From an uncultured Lachnospiraceae bacterium (lineage in GTDB: Bacteria > Bacillota > Clostridia > Lachnospirales > Lachnospiraceae), in assembly GCA_910578645.1 (NCBI GenBank), contig CAJTQI010000013.1, positions 11,496 to 75,495 on the forward strand: 64,000 bases of DNA. Reading direction: 5' to 3'. Every line of letters begins with the position of its first letter. Positions within the stretch are counted from its first letter, which is position 1. The position numbers and the translations under genes were made by a program. Positions 1 to 8,803 of this stretch are shown here, piece by piece. The notes beneath the pieces were generated by a model. That model made no database searches and was not told the DNA's origin. It saw nothing but the letters and a program-made list of their open reading frames with translations.

Positions 1-509
1 TTCTTCTTTTTCATCAATGCCCCAAGATTCAAGGATTTATTTCTGATTAACGGAAAGGGCCTGGAAGAATCCACCGCCATGGGCGTCAGGACAGGATATA
101 CATTGTCCGAAAAATATCTGTCCACATAGGCGCCGTCTTCTTTGCTTAACTCCTCATGGTGCCTGATAATATGAAGTCCGTTGTCCATAAGCTGTGGCGT
201 CAGGGAACGGTTGTAGACGGCGTACTGTTGTTCCACTAATTTATGTGTCTCCTCGTTCACCTGGGTAAGCTGCTCCAATGCAGTCAGCCCGGCGATATCT
301 TTTTTCTTATATCCGGCATTGACCATGTCCTTGAGAGATGCGACCCTGACCATAAAAAATTCATCCAGGTTAGATGCCGTGATACTCAAAAATTTCAACC
401 GCTCAAAAAGCGGGTTTTTCTTGTCCTTCGCCTCGCCCAGAACCCTTTTGTCAAAGAGAAGCCAGCTCAACTCTCTGTTTGTATAATATGCAACATTTGA
501 AAAGTCCAT
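1..509 (-). CDS. ppk1: polyphosphate kinase PPK1, N-terminal part (runs off window)
   Basis: The frame begins with MDFSNVAYYTNRELSWLLFD and is open to the window edge, giving about 169 residues. The NRELSWLxF opening, then FLSITASNLDEFFMVR and the segment around YPVLTPMAVDSSRPFP are typical of the N and H domains of PPK1, which reversibly polymerises ATP gamma-phosphate into polyphosphate. The catalytic histidines lie beyond the window. The start at 509 is preceded by AAGGGG. The gene sits 20 bp downstream of ppx, so synthesis and hydrolysis of polyphosphate are probably co-transcribed. Identity rests on motif recognition only. Confidence 0.93.
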   Translation of the reverse strand, partial: MDFSNVAYYTNRELSWLLFDKRVLGEAKDKKNPLFERLKFLSITASNLDEFFMVRVASLKDMVNAGYKKKDIAGLTALEQLTQVNEETHKLVEQQYAVYNRSLTPQLMDNGLHIIRHHEELSKEDGAYVDRYFSDNVYPVLTPMAVDSSRPFPLIRNKSLNLGALMKKK

Positions 510-529
510 CTGTCTTTACTGCCCCTTTC

Positions 530-2059
530 TCAGCCTTTCTGCCGGATTACCGGCCGCACACTAAACACTTCCTCGAAAAACTCCGCCCGTCTGCCGAACA
601 GCCCCTTTTCCACCGTGATATCGATAGACGCATCCACCGTAATAATAAGCTGCTCATCCCGAAGCATCGTCCTGACATTCTTAAATTTCTGTTTGTGGCT
701 CCTGTCCAGCCCGTTGGCGACCTTAAGAATCGCCGTCAGCTTGGCAATCGTCAGGTAATCTTTCCTGCCGATAGCGACATTGGTGCCCATCGCCTCATAA
801 TAAGCAAAATCCATATGGTTGTACTTAACCACATTCGCCACAATCTCCCGCTCTGCTAAGGACAACCCGATAATCTCCGTGGACATGATAATGTTATAGG
901 AACATTCCCCCAGGTTTACCAGGCTGATATACTTGCCGCAGTCATGCAACAACGTGGCTATGCGAAGGAGAAGCCTCTCACGCTTTCCCAATCCGTGCAC
1001 TTTCTTCATACTGTCAAAAATCGTCAGCGCAATCTTCTCAAGCGTCTCGCCCCGGCGCTTGCTGCCCATATACCGCTTACTGATATTCTGGGCACAGGCA
1101 ATGATATCCTGTTCAAAATTATGGCTTTCTTTAATCAGCTTATTCTTTTCCCCATATTCATACGCCATGCCGTCGCACAGGCTCACTCCCGGCGCCCAAA
1201 TCAGTTTGGCGTCCATTACCTTGGCAATCCGGTTGATTAACATGCCTGATATGAACAACAACGCCACATTTTCCTCCGGCATACCCAAAATACGCGCCAC
1301 TTCCTGGACAGACTTAGCCCGGATGCGTTCTAAGAACCTCTCCATAGCCGGCGCCTCCACACTGGTCTGCTCCAGTCCTGCTACATTCTTGCCCACCACG
1401 GAAGAAATGTAATCATCCACCACGATAATATTCTCTATCGCCCTGTCTTTCAAATACAGCTTCTTAAAAACAGCAAGCTGGGAACTAATCATCTCGTCAA
1501 GCATACTCTCGTTTTGTTCCGGGCGGATATTCAGTCTCCCAAGCTGGTCCTGCAGCCTGAGGACGCCCATACGCATATTCTGGGTCGTCACTAACGTATC
1601 TTTGTCAAAAAGTGATATCTGGATGCTGCCACCTCCGATATCCACGATGGCAGTGCCTTTCTCTATAATCTTATTAAAGGCATCCCCGCAAGAAGCAATC
1701 GATTTATAATCCAGGAACCGCTGTTCCGAATTGTTTAACACTTCTATCGTGATTCCCGTCCTCTGGGTAATCTGGTCAAGCACAATCATTGTGTTGTCCG
1801 TCTCCCTGATGGCACTGGTGCCGTATGCTTTATAGCTGTCCACCCGGTAGCCCTTCATAATCTCCCCATAATCACGCAATACCCTGCATAGCTCGTCTAT
1901 CCTCTCATTGCTGATTTTACCGTTTGCAAAAGTGTCCGAGCCTAAGTCAATACGATGCCTGATATGGTCAATTTCCTTAATTCCATTTTTCGCAGAAATC
2001 TCAAAAACTTTCATTGCCAGTTCATAAGAACCCACATCAATCGCCGCAAATGTCTTCAT
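530..2059 (-). CDS. ppx: Ppx/GppA exopolyphosphatase with C-terminal HD domain
   Basis: A 509-residue protein of the ASKHA-fold Ppx/GppA phosphatase family, expected to hydrolyse polyphosphate and possibly pppGpp. The N-terminal phosphate-binding loop is at AIDVGSYE (residues 6-13), the YGTSAIRE motif near 79-86, and the second phosphate loop VDIGGGS at 139-145. The C-terminal third carries an HD-type helical domain with H372-D373 in LLHDCGK. The length fits the long two-domain class. An AAAGGA sequence precedes the ATG. The gene lies between the DUF815 ATPase and ppk, all on one strand with short gaps. Confidence 0.93.
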   Translation of the reverse strand: MKTFAAIDVGSYELAMKVFEISAKNGIKEIDHIRHRIDLGSDTFANGKISNERIDELCRVLRDYGEIMKGYRVDSYKAYGTSAIRETDNTMIVLDQITQRTGITIEVLNNSEQRFLDYKSIASCGDAFNKIIEKGTAIVDIGGGSIQISLFDKDTLVTTQNMRMGVLRLQDQLGRLNIRPEQNESMLDEMISSQLAVFKKLYLKDRAIENIIVVDDYISSVVGKNVAGLEQTSVEAPAMERFLERIRAKSVQEVARILGMPEENVALLFISGMLINRIAKVMDAKLIWAPGVSLCDGMAYEYGEKNKLIKESHNFEQDIIACAQNISKRYMGSKRRGETLEKIALTIFDSMKKVHGLGKRERLLLRIATLLHDCGKYISLVNLGECSYNIIMSTEIIGLSLAEREIVANVVKYNHMDFAYYEAMGTNVAIGRKDYLTIAKLTAILKVANGLDRSHKQKFKNVRTMLRDEQLIITVDASIDITVEKGLFGRRAEFFEEVFSVRPVIRQKG

Positions 2060-2092
2060 AACTGATTGCTTCCTTTACATGTATATATTCTT

Positions 2093-3376
2093 TCAAGCCT
2101 GATGCCCCCGCAGATAATCAATATACTGCTGCGCCGTCCTGCCCGACAGTCCGCCGTGGGCAAGCTCCCATTGCCCCGCTTCCAAAAGCAGTTCTTCTTC
2201 GTTCACCGTGACGCCGTAGCGGGCTGCCAGCCCTTTTACGATTTCCTGGAACTGTTTCTTGTCCGGGCCACGGAAGAAAATCGTCACTCCGAAACGGTAC
2301 ACGAGAGACAGTTTCTCCTGCACGGTATCGCTTGCGTGCATGTCCTCCCGTCTGCCCTCTTTGTCGCTGTAATTCTCTCTTATCAGATGGCGTCTGTTGG
2401 AAGTTGCATAAATGAGCACATTGTTCGGCTTCTTTTCCAGGCCTCCCTCAATCACCGCCTTCAGATATTTATATTCCGTCTCAAACTCTTCAAAACTCAA
2501 ATCATCCATATAAATGATGAACTTATAATTCCTGTTCTTAATCTGCGCAATTACATCATTTAAATCTTCAAGCTGATGCTTATAAATCTCAATAATACGC
2601 AGCCCCTTGTCATAATATTCGTTGGCAATCGCCTTAATACTTGTAGACTTTCCCGTTCCTGCATCGCCGAAAAGCAGACAATTGTTCGCTTTTCTGCCCG
2701 ACACAAAAGCGTCCGTATTATCGGTCAACTTCTTCTTGGGAATCTCATATCCAATCAGGTCGTCTAACTGGACATGGGATATGTTGCGGATTGGCTCTAT
2801 CCATGCGCCCTCCTGTGTGTGCACCACGCGAAATGCTTTATGTAAACCAAATTTCCCCACACCGTACTCATGATAGAATCCTGTCAGAACGGCTTTCATC
2901 TCCAATGCACTCTCGCACACCGCAAACTGCTGCGCCAGACGGCATATCCTGTCCCTAATCTTCGTGCTATAGACTCTGCTGCTCTGGGTAGGGCTCTCGT
3001 AATCAAGCACAAGATTAAACTCCGGCGCCTTAAGCACTTCCGTCATCTCCGTAAAATTAAAATCAAAAAACTCCTTGAACACAGTGATATCATGGAGCGC
3101 AAACTGGTTAATGCTGCCTTCCACTTCTCCCCTGATTTCACATGCCACACTGTAGCAATTCTCATCGTTCACCAACAGGTTTGTCAGGTAACAGTGCCAC
3201 AAATTCCCGGAAAATCCGTATGCCGCCGCCATCTCAAGCAGTCCGTGCATACATTCATAGAACAGCGGCCGGGCCCGTCCGTCCCCGGAACGGTAACGGT
3301 CCATCAGCCACACCATGTCGTTTAGAATCTTTCTGTCCTGCTTACCTTTATAAATAATCAGTTCTTCTTCCTTCAT
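2093..3376 (-). CDS. DUF815-family AAA+ ATPase
   Basis: A predicted cytosolic AAA+ ATPase of the DUF815 family (427 residues from the chosen start). The Walker A motif GDAGTGKST lies near residues 237-245, Walker B is FIIYMDDLSF, and a sensor-like segment is YATSNRRHL. The N-terminal 200 residues are a helical region with no motif I recognise. An upstream ATG exists at 3400, but the start at 3376 is preferred because GGAGG lies six bases before it. It is 24 bp downstream of pheA and 33 bp upstream of ppx. The family has no settled function, so its position between pheA and ppx-ppk is the only clue. Confidence 0.8.
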   Translation of the reverse strand: MKEEELIIYKGKQDRKILNDMVWLMDRYRSGDGRARPLFYECMHGLLEMAAAYGFSGNLWHCYLTNLLVNDENCYSVACEIRGEVEGSINQFALHDITVFKEFFDFNFTEMTEVLKAPEFNLVLDYESPTQSSRVYSTKIRDRICRLAQQFAVCESALEMKAVLTGFYHEYGVGKFGLHKAFRVVHTQEGAWIEPIRNISHVQLDDLIGYEIPKKKLTDNTDAFVSGRKANNCLLFGDAGTGKSTSIKAIANEYYDKGLRIIEIYKHQLEDLNDVIAQIKNRNYKFIIYMDDLSFEEFETEYKYLKAVIEGGLEKKPNNVLIYATSNRRHLIRENYSDKEGRREDMHASDTVQEKLSLVYRFGVTIFFRGPDKKQFQEIVKGLAARYGVTVNEEELLLEAGQWELAHGGLSGRTAQQYIDYLRGHQA

Positions 3377-3400
3377 ATGAATCCTCCATTCGTCCGCCAC

Positions 3401-4528
3401 TCAATAATTCCCCAGTATCCGCATACTCCTTGCCTCCTCCCGCAATCCCCGCAGCGCATTCTTCACCGCGCCGTCCGCCAGATTGCCTTCAAAGTCAATG
3501 AAAAAACGATACTCCCAATTTCTCTCCTCGATGGGCCTGCTCTCGATTTTCGTCATATTCAAACCGTTATAGATAAAATGAGACAACATATGGTACAAAG
3601 AACCACTCTCATGGGGCACTTCCAGACAGATGCTCACTTTTTTTGCATTCTTGAGGAAAATTCTCTGGTTTGTGACAATAATAAACCGGGTGGAATTTGT
3701 CTCTGACTGGTTCACACCCCGCGCAAGAATGTCTAAACCATAAATCTTCGCCGCATGTTCACTGGCGATTGCCGCCTGACTCTTATCCCCGTCCTCCTTC
3801 ACTTTGCGCGCCGCAAAAGCATTATTCTGCATACTAATCTGCTGCCACCCGGCATGGGCGTTAAGATATCTTGCGCTTTGCATAAGCGACTGGGGATGGG
3901 AATACACCGTCCTTATCTGTCCGGTGTCCGTCCCCGGAAGTCCTAGCAGACAATGTTCTATCCTGATAATCTGCTCCCCGATAATATAATTTTCAAACTC
4001 TGCTAACATATCATAGATTTCGTTCACGATGCCCGCCGTAGAATTTTCGATGGGAAGCACCGCATAGTCTGCACTTCCTTCCTCAATGGCGCACATGGCA
4101 TCGCGGAATGTGTCCACATGGAAACAATTCACATCCTCCCCAAAATATTGCATCATAGCCAACTGGGAATAGGCGCCCTCGGCTCCCTGAAACACCACCC
4201 TTGCCTCCTGTTTATCAACCTGCTCCACACCGATAAAAGGCAATTTGCCCTTGGCCCCCTTCTCACCTAGTTTATGATACTGCAGCTTGCGGCTCGTAGA
4301 CATAATCTGTTCAAATAATTCCTGCACCCCGCAGGCATTGAAATCATTATGCGTAAGAGCACATACTTTGCGCAGTTTCTCTTCTTCCCTGGACTTATCA
4401 AGCACTTTTTTGCCTGTCGCAATCTTATAATCGGCAACCTGAGAGCAAAGCTCCATGCGCTCCTCGTAGAGCTTCACAATCTCCTCATCAATCCGGTCCA
4501 GTTTCTCCCGCAATTCCAATAAATCCAT
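3401..4528 (-). CDS. pheA: bifunctional chorismate mutase / prephenate dehydratase
   Basis: The 375-residue protein has three parts: an AroQ-type chorismate mutase (about 1-90, opening MDLLELREKLDRIDEEIV), a prephenate dehydratase (about 110-290, with FQGAEGAYS, PIENSTAG and the catalytic TRF at 280-282), and a C-terminal ACT regulatory domain containing the ESRP motif at 329-332. It converts chorismate via prephenate to phenylpyruvate for phenylalanine synthesis, and ESRP points to feedback inhibition by phenylalanine. The gene heads the pheA-DUF815-ppx-ppk run. No T-box was recognised in the 147-bp upstream region. Confidence 0.95.
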   Translation of the reverse strand: MDLLELREKLDRIDEEIVKLYEERMELCSQVADYKIATGKKVLDKSREEEKLRKVCALTHNDFNACGVQELFEQIMSTSRKLQYHKLGEKGAKGKLPFIGVEQVDKQEARVVFQGAEGAYSQLAMMQYFGEDVNCFHVDTFRDAMCAIEEGSADYAVLPIENSTAGIVNEIYDMLAEFENYIIGEQIIRIEHCLLGLPGTDTGQIRTVYSHPQSLMQSARYLNAHAGWQQISMQNNAFAARKVKEDGDKSQAAIASEHAAKIYGLDILARGVNQSETNSTRFIIVTNQRIFLKNAKKVSICLEVPHESGSLYHMLSHFIYNGLNMTKIESRPIEERNWEYRFFIDFEGNLADGAVKNALRGLREEARSMRILGNY

Positions 4529-4622
4529 TCTGTTTTATCCCTTCATCTTTCCTGTCGGCCACAGTTTGTTACATGGCTGACAACTCCTTTTTTTCTATAT
4601 TCAATCTTAACCTAAATCCCCC

Positions 4623-4651
4623 TTGATAGCAAGACAGTTTAAGGCTATAAT
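4623..4651 (+). promoter_or_regulatory. sigma-A promoter of the DUF5050 gene
   Basis: TTGATA (4623-4628), a 17-bp spacer and TATAAT (4646-4651) lie just upstream of an AGGAGG at 4665-4670 and the ATG at 4676. Confidence 0.85.
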
Positions 4652-4675
4652 AAACAGAAAGAATAGGAGGGGATT

Positions 4676-5710
4676 ATGACAACAAAACAAAAAAATATTG
4701 CAATTATTTCTGTAATAGGCGCTATAATTCTTATACTGCTCGTGCTTGTCATTCTGTCAAACCACGTCACACTCAATGATGACTACACCGTAGGCAACAC
4801 GCCTGGCAACCTTAATAACAACGGTTATTTCTGTGAGTACGACGGGCGCGTCTATTTCGCCAATGCATACGACAGCTACTCACTCTATTCCATGAATCCT
4901 GACGAAACCGATATCAAGAAAGTACACGGCGGTTCTTCCTCTTTCATATGCGCGGCCGGAGATTATGTCTATTATGCCATGGCCAACGCGTCAGGCGGTT
5001 CTGACCTTGGTTCAGTGCGCGGCTCCTACGGTATCTACCGGAGTAAGCAAAACGGAAACGGCTCCACCGGCTTAGACCGCTGCCACGTCGTTTCCATGCA
5101 GTTGTGTGGCAATTATCTCTATTATCAGAAACTAGACCCGAGAAGTTCCGTCACCTTGGAGAAAATCAAAATCGACAAGAAAGATAAAGCAACCGTTTCC
5201 AATACTGCCATCAATCCGAGCTGCTACGTCAATGGCATCATCTACTATAACGGAACCGAAGATGACCATTACCTGCGTACCCTGGATACGGCCACCGATA
5301 AGACAAACGTGGCTTGGGAAGGCGATATCTGGAATCCGATTTTCCAGGATGGCTATGTCTACTATATGGACGTGTCGAATAAATACAAACTATGCCGCTA
5401 TCATATGTCAGACGACGTGGTGGAAGTCTTGACAAAAGAGCGGGTCGACCTGTTTAACGTATACGGCAACTATATTTATTACCAGACCAGCTCCAAGACG
5501 GCGCCCGCACTGAAAAGGATGTTTATAGACGGCAGCTCCCAGGAGATTGTCAGCGAAGGAGTTTACCAGAATATCAACATTACCTCCCAGTATGTATATT
5601 TCAATGCATTCAAAGAGCCCACCCCTGTTTACAGAACAAGCACCTTCGGCCCGGTGGATGTAAGCACCTTCGACGCAGCAATGCAGGCTGCTTTGAAAGA
5701 GACAAAATAA
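4676..5710 (+). CDS. membrane-anchored DUF5050 repeat protein
   Basis: A 344-residue protein with a basic N-terminus, a single hydrophobic segment (about residues 9-27) and a large extracytoplasmic part. The external part contains repeated units with YFAN, VYYAM, YLYYQK, VYYMDV and YIYYQT, the pattern of the DUF5050 beta-propeller-like family seen in clostridial surface proteins. It is probably anchored by the uncleaved N-terminal helix. Substrate and role are unknown. It is a single-gene unit with its own consensus promoter and a terminator shared with the convergent GNAT gene. Confidence 0.75.
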   Translation: MTTKQKNIAIISVIGAIILILLVLVILSNHVTLNDDYTVGNTPGNLNNNGYFCEYDGRVYFANAYDSYSLYSMNPDETDIKKVHGGSSSFICAAGDYVYYAMANASGGSDLGSVRGSYGIYRSKQNGNGSTGLDRCHVVSMQLCGNYLYYQKLDPRSSVTLEKIKIDKKDKATVSNTAINPSCYVNGIIYYNGTEDDHYLRTLDTATDKTNVAWEGDIWNPIFQDGYVYYMDVSNKYKLCRYHMSDDVVEVLTKERVDLFNVYGNYIYYQTSSKTAPALKRMFIDGSSQEIVSEGVYQNINITSQYVYFNAFKEPTPVYRTSTFGPVDVSTFDAAMQAALKETK

Positions 5711-5767
5711 TAAAAAGCGCTTTGCAGCCACAGCCCTTATATGGCCGTGATTGCAAAGTGCTTTTCC
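5711..5767. terminator. bidirectional terminator between convergent genes
   Basis: Arms AAAAGCGCTTTGCA and TGCAAAGTGCTTTT pair around a loop. In the minus direction the stem is followed by a T-rich tract, and in the plus direction by CTTTTCC. The distal arm is inside the 3' end of the GNAT coding sequence. Confidence 0.8.
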
Positions 5768-6396
5768 ATTGCTTCCTCGTCGTACATGCCGCCATAAAGA
5801 GCAGTCACCTTCTCCGCCATGCCCGTCCACGCCTCCGTGTCCAAAAACGGCATCGTCATAATCCGGTAATCCACATCCCACACCCTGCTCCTTGTACTTG
5901 TCATAACACACCCTGCATGGGTATAGAAAGAAATCCGGCGCTTTCTTATGAGCCGTACCGTCTCGTCTATTGTATCAAGCTCGTCGTCTTCTACCTCAAT
6001 AACCAACGCATCCCATCCAAAACATTCTTTGCGCAGAAGGGACAGCGCAAAAGAACCGTAGCCTTTCCCTCTTTTCTTGCTGCACACCGCAAAATAATCA
6101 AGCAATAACACATGTTTCTCCTTGTTTGTCAGCAGAAAAGCGTATGCACGCAACTCCCGGCGCACACTGCCGTCCGCTGCCTCTTCCCCCGTTTCCGTAT
6201 CCGGCTGTATCTCCTCATAGAATCCATAAGCCTGATAACTTCCTTTCTTCCACATCTTCTCGATAATGGCGAAAGGTTTTATTTCCTCCGACGGGAAATC
6301 TTCTCTCACACAACTCGTATAAATTTCCCTTGCCTCTTCCAGCGTCAACCTCTGCGCCCACATATTTTCTATTGATTCCACCATACGAATAACCAT
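5737..6396 (-). CDS. GNAT-family N-acetyltransferase
   Basis: About 219 residues with a GNAT fold. The acetyl-CoA-binding segment SKKRGKGYGSFAL follows the beta-4 strand HVLLLDYFAV, and a C-terminal block ends RRISFYTHAGC. It should transfer an acetyl group to an unknown amine. The start at 6396 (MVIRMVES) is chosen because it lies 20 bp after the folKB stop with a purine-rich AAGAAAGG upstream. An ATG at 6384 is also possible. It is the last gene of the folate operon, though nothing in the sequence ties it to folate. Confidence 0.75.
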   Translation of the reverse strand: MVIRMVESIENMWAQRLTLEEAREIYTSCVREDFPSEEIKPFAIIEKMWKKGSYQAYGFYEEIQPDTETGEEAADGSVRRELRAYAFLLTNKEKHVLLLDYFAVCSKKRGKGYGSFALSLLRKECFGWDALVIEVEDDELDTIDETVRLIRKRRISFYTHAGCVMTSTRSRVWDVDYRIMTMPFLDTEAWTGMAEKVTALYGGMYDEEAMEKHFAITAI

Positions 6397-6416
6397 GCCT
6401 TTCTTGAAATACTCTT

Positions 6417-7268
6417 TTAACCGGTTTCTGATTCCCGGTTCTCTTTCTCCGATTTTTCCCTGCATTCCTCATACATCTGCATGACGCTCTTGCCTGACAG
6501 CGGATGCTTCTCGTATGGGGCAATCTGTGCAAGCGGCCTGAGTACAAAATACCTGTTGTGCATGTCCACATGGGGAATCATCAAATCTTCCCCGTCCATG
6601 ACACAGTCCTCATACAATAATATATCAATGTCCAAAGTTCTGGGCCCCCAATGTTGCTTTCTCTCCCTGCCATGGGCAGACTCTATTTCATGAATCTTCT
6701 CAAGCAACATCTTCGGCGTATACAGCGTCTCCGCTACAATAGCGCCGTTTAGGAAGTCATCCTGCTCCACTCCCCCGTAGGGCGCAGTCACAATCCAGTC
6801 AGACACGCGCAGTACCCGGCATTTCTCATCAGCCCGCAAGGCTTCCACTGCGCCCTCCAAATGTTTGCGTCTGTCTCCCATATTGGAGCCACAGGAGAGA
6901 CAAACGTTACGCCATCCTCTCGTAACTTTCACCGAAACAGACTCAAAAGGCAGAGGAATAGGAGCCTCAGGCTTGCGCACTTCAAGTGTAACCCTTCTCA
7001 CCAAGGGGAAATGCAAAAGAAGTGCCTCCGCCGCCGTCTCCGCCACCGTCTCTATCAGTTTATATGTATGTTCCTTCATAAAACGATTTAAGAACGTACA
7101 GACCTCTCCATAATTCGTGGAGAGGCCCAAGTCATCCAATATGCCTGCTTTTCTCGTATCCGTTTCCAATATGGCATTGATATAAAAATTCTGTCCCTTC
7201 TCGTTCTCCTCGCGATACACGCCGTGATGGGCATAAACCCGCAGGTTCTCAATCTTAATCTCATCCAT
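6417..7268 (-). CDS. folKB: fused dihydroneopterin aldolase / HPPK
   Basis: A two-domain folate enzyme of 283 residues. The first ~115 residues match FolB (IENLRVYAHHGVY opening, LSTNYGEV, VTLEVRKPEAPIP), which cleaves dihydroneopterin. Residues ~120-283 match FolK (LSCGSNMGDRRKHL, GPRTLDIDIL, IPHVDMHNRYFVL), which transfers pyrophosphate from ATP to hydroxymethyl-dihydropterin. Its product feeds FolP, encoded directly upstream in the same operon. An AAGGAG sequence precedes the ATG. The fusion is common in Firmicutes. Confidence 0.95.
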   Translation of the reverse strand: MDEIKIENLRVYAHHGVYREENEKGQNFYINAILETDTRKAGILDDLGLSTNYGEVCTFLNRFMKEHTYKLIETVAETAAEALLLHFPLVRRVTLEVRKPEAPIPLPFESVSVKVTRGWRNVCLSCGSNMGDRRKHLEGAVEALRADEKCRVLRVSDWIVTAPYGGVEQDDFLNGAIVAETLYTPKMLLEKIHEIESAHGRERKQHWGPRTLDIDILLYEDCVMDGEDLMIPHVDMHNRYFVLRPLAQIAPYEKHPLSGKSVMQMYEECREKSEKENRESETG

Positions 7269-7323
7269 ATATACTGCTCCTTGCTATCCTGAAAATCTAT
7301 CCCGAATCTTTCCCGGGACATAT

Positions 7324-8139
7324 CTATCTTTTTGAGCCATCCCGAATGGCCTCCGCCATCTTGATGGCACGTACATTCTCTTTCACATCATGGACGCGCA
7401 CGAACATTGCCCCTTTGAGCGCCCCATATACACTCGTCACTAGCGTCCCTTCCACCCGCTCCTCCACAGGCAGCTCAAGTGTTATACCGACTACCGATTT
7501 CCTGCTTGCACCGAGTAAAAAAGGATATCCAAGGGAATGCAGCATCTCCAGCCGTCCGATTATCTCCAAGTTGTTCTCATAAGTCTTGCCAAATCCCACC
7601 CCCGGGTCCAGGATAATCTGGCCGTCAGAGATTCCCGCTTTATGCGCAATGTCTATAGAACCTTCCAAATCCCATAGAACATCTTCCACAAAATTACCAT
7701 AGACAGCCTCTTGTCTGTTATGCATCAGACAACATGGCACACCCGCCGCCCCAATCACCTGAGCCAGTTCAGGGTCATATTTAAGTCCCCAGATATCATT
7801 GACCATATCAGCTCCCACGGCAATAGCCTGCTTTGCCACATTGGCTTTATATGTATCAACCGATATGGGTATGTCAAATCTTGATTTGATTTTTTCTATT
7901 ACCGGAACTACCCGTTCCGACTCCTCTCCCTCAGGTACTGGCGTATAGCCGGGCCTGGTGGACTCGCCGCCCACATCCAGTACATCCATTCCCTCGCCAA
8001 TCATCGCCTCCACACGATAAAGCGCCTTATCCAAGGTATTATAACTGCCTCCGTCAGAAAAAGAATCAGGTGTTATGTTCAATATACCCATCACATAAGT
8101 ATGCCCTGATATCTCAAATTCTCTGTTCCCTATCTTCAT
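7324..8139 (-). CDS. folP: dihydropteroate synthase
   Basis: 271 residues forming the TIM-barrel DHPS that joins p-aminobenzoate to dihydropterin pyrophosphate, the sulfonamide target. Signature motifs are NITPDSFSDGG near residues 21-31, DVGGESTRPG, and the late DPGVGFGKT and GASRKS loops. The open frame extends further upstream, but the ATG at 8139 (MKIGNREFE) follows GAGGAG at a proper distance, so it is taken as the start. It lies between folE and folKB in the folate operon. Confidence 0.95.
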   Translation of the reverse strand: MKIGNREFEISGHTYVMGILNITPDSFSDGGSYNTLDKALYRVEAMIGEGMDVLDVGGESTRPGYTPVPEGEESERVVPVIEKIKSRFDIPISVDTYKANVAKQAIAVGADMVNDIWGLKYDPELAQVIGAAGVPCCLMHNRQEAVYGNFVEDVLWDLEGSIDIAHKAGISDGQIILDPGVGFGKTYENNLEIIGRLEMLHSLGYPFLLGASRKSVVGITLELPVEERVEGTLVTSVYGALKGAMFVRVHDVKENVRAIKMAEAIRDGSKR

Positions 8140-8245
8140 ATATACTCCTCTGCCTCCGGCCCAATCCATATATTGTGCCGTCAATAAAAAATATCCTCCC
8201 TACCAAGATGTGTCCTGTGCCGCCGTAAAGCTACCCCATGTCCGC

Positions 8246-8803
8246 CTACCGCCTGAGCATCTCGAAGAAATACTGCTGCAACTGTGGGTTATCCTGAAAG
8301 CACCCTCTGGCTGTCATTGTGACCGTCTGGCTGCCGGGCTTGGCAACGCCGCGCATAGTCATACACATATGCTCTGCTTCCGCCATCACCATCACGCCCT
8401 GGGGCTTTAAGTGTTCCATAAGCGCCTCTGCAATCTGAATCGTCATCTGCTCCTGTATCTGTAGCCTGCGCGCATATACCTCAACCGTGCGCGCCAGTTT
8501 GCTCAAACCTGCCACTCTGCCATCCGGCAGATACGCAATATGCACCTTCCCGAAAAAGGGCAACAGATGATGCTCACAGGTGGAATAGAACGTAATATTC
8601 TTCTCCAACACAATTTCGTTGCTGTCCACCGCAAAGGTCTTAGACAGATGCTTCGCCGCATCTTCCTCCATCCCTTTATAAATTTCCTCATACATACGGG
8701 CAATTCTGTTAGGCGTATCGACCAACCCTTCCCTGGTCACATCCTCCCCTATGCCTTCAAGCAGAAGCCGCACCGCTTCTTCAATTTTGTTCCGGTCTAC
8801 CAT
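8246..8803 (-). CDS. folE: GTP cyclohydrolase I
   Basis: 185 residues, the usual length for FolE, which converts GTP to dihydroneopterin triphosphate, the first step of pterin synthesis. The zinc-site signature FYSTCEHHLLPFFGK contains Cys76 and His79, with Cys147 in EAEHMCMTMRG completing the ligands. The C-terminus has the QTVTMTARG block. The 5' end overlaps the 3' end of folC by 23 bp, which indicates translational coupling. Confidence 0.96.
   Translation of the reverse strand: MVDRNKIEEAVRLLLEGIGEDVTREGLVDTPNRIARMYEEIYKGMEEDAAKHLSKTFAVDSNEIVLEKNITFYSTCEHHLLPFFGKVHIAYLPDGRVAGLSKLARTVEVYARRLQIQEQMTIQIAEALMEHLKPQGVMVMAEAEHMCMTMRGVAKPGSQTVTMTARGCFQDNPQLQQYFFEMLRR

Noticed and set aside
4529..4675. 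T-box or amino acid riboswitch upstream of pheA
   Set aside because: No T-box core sequence or specifier structure could be recognised in the 147-bp region.
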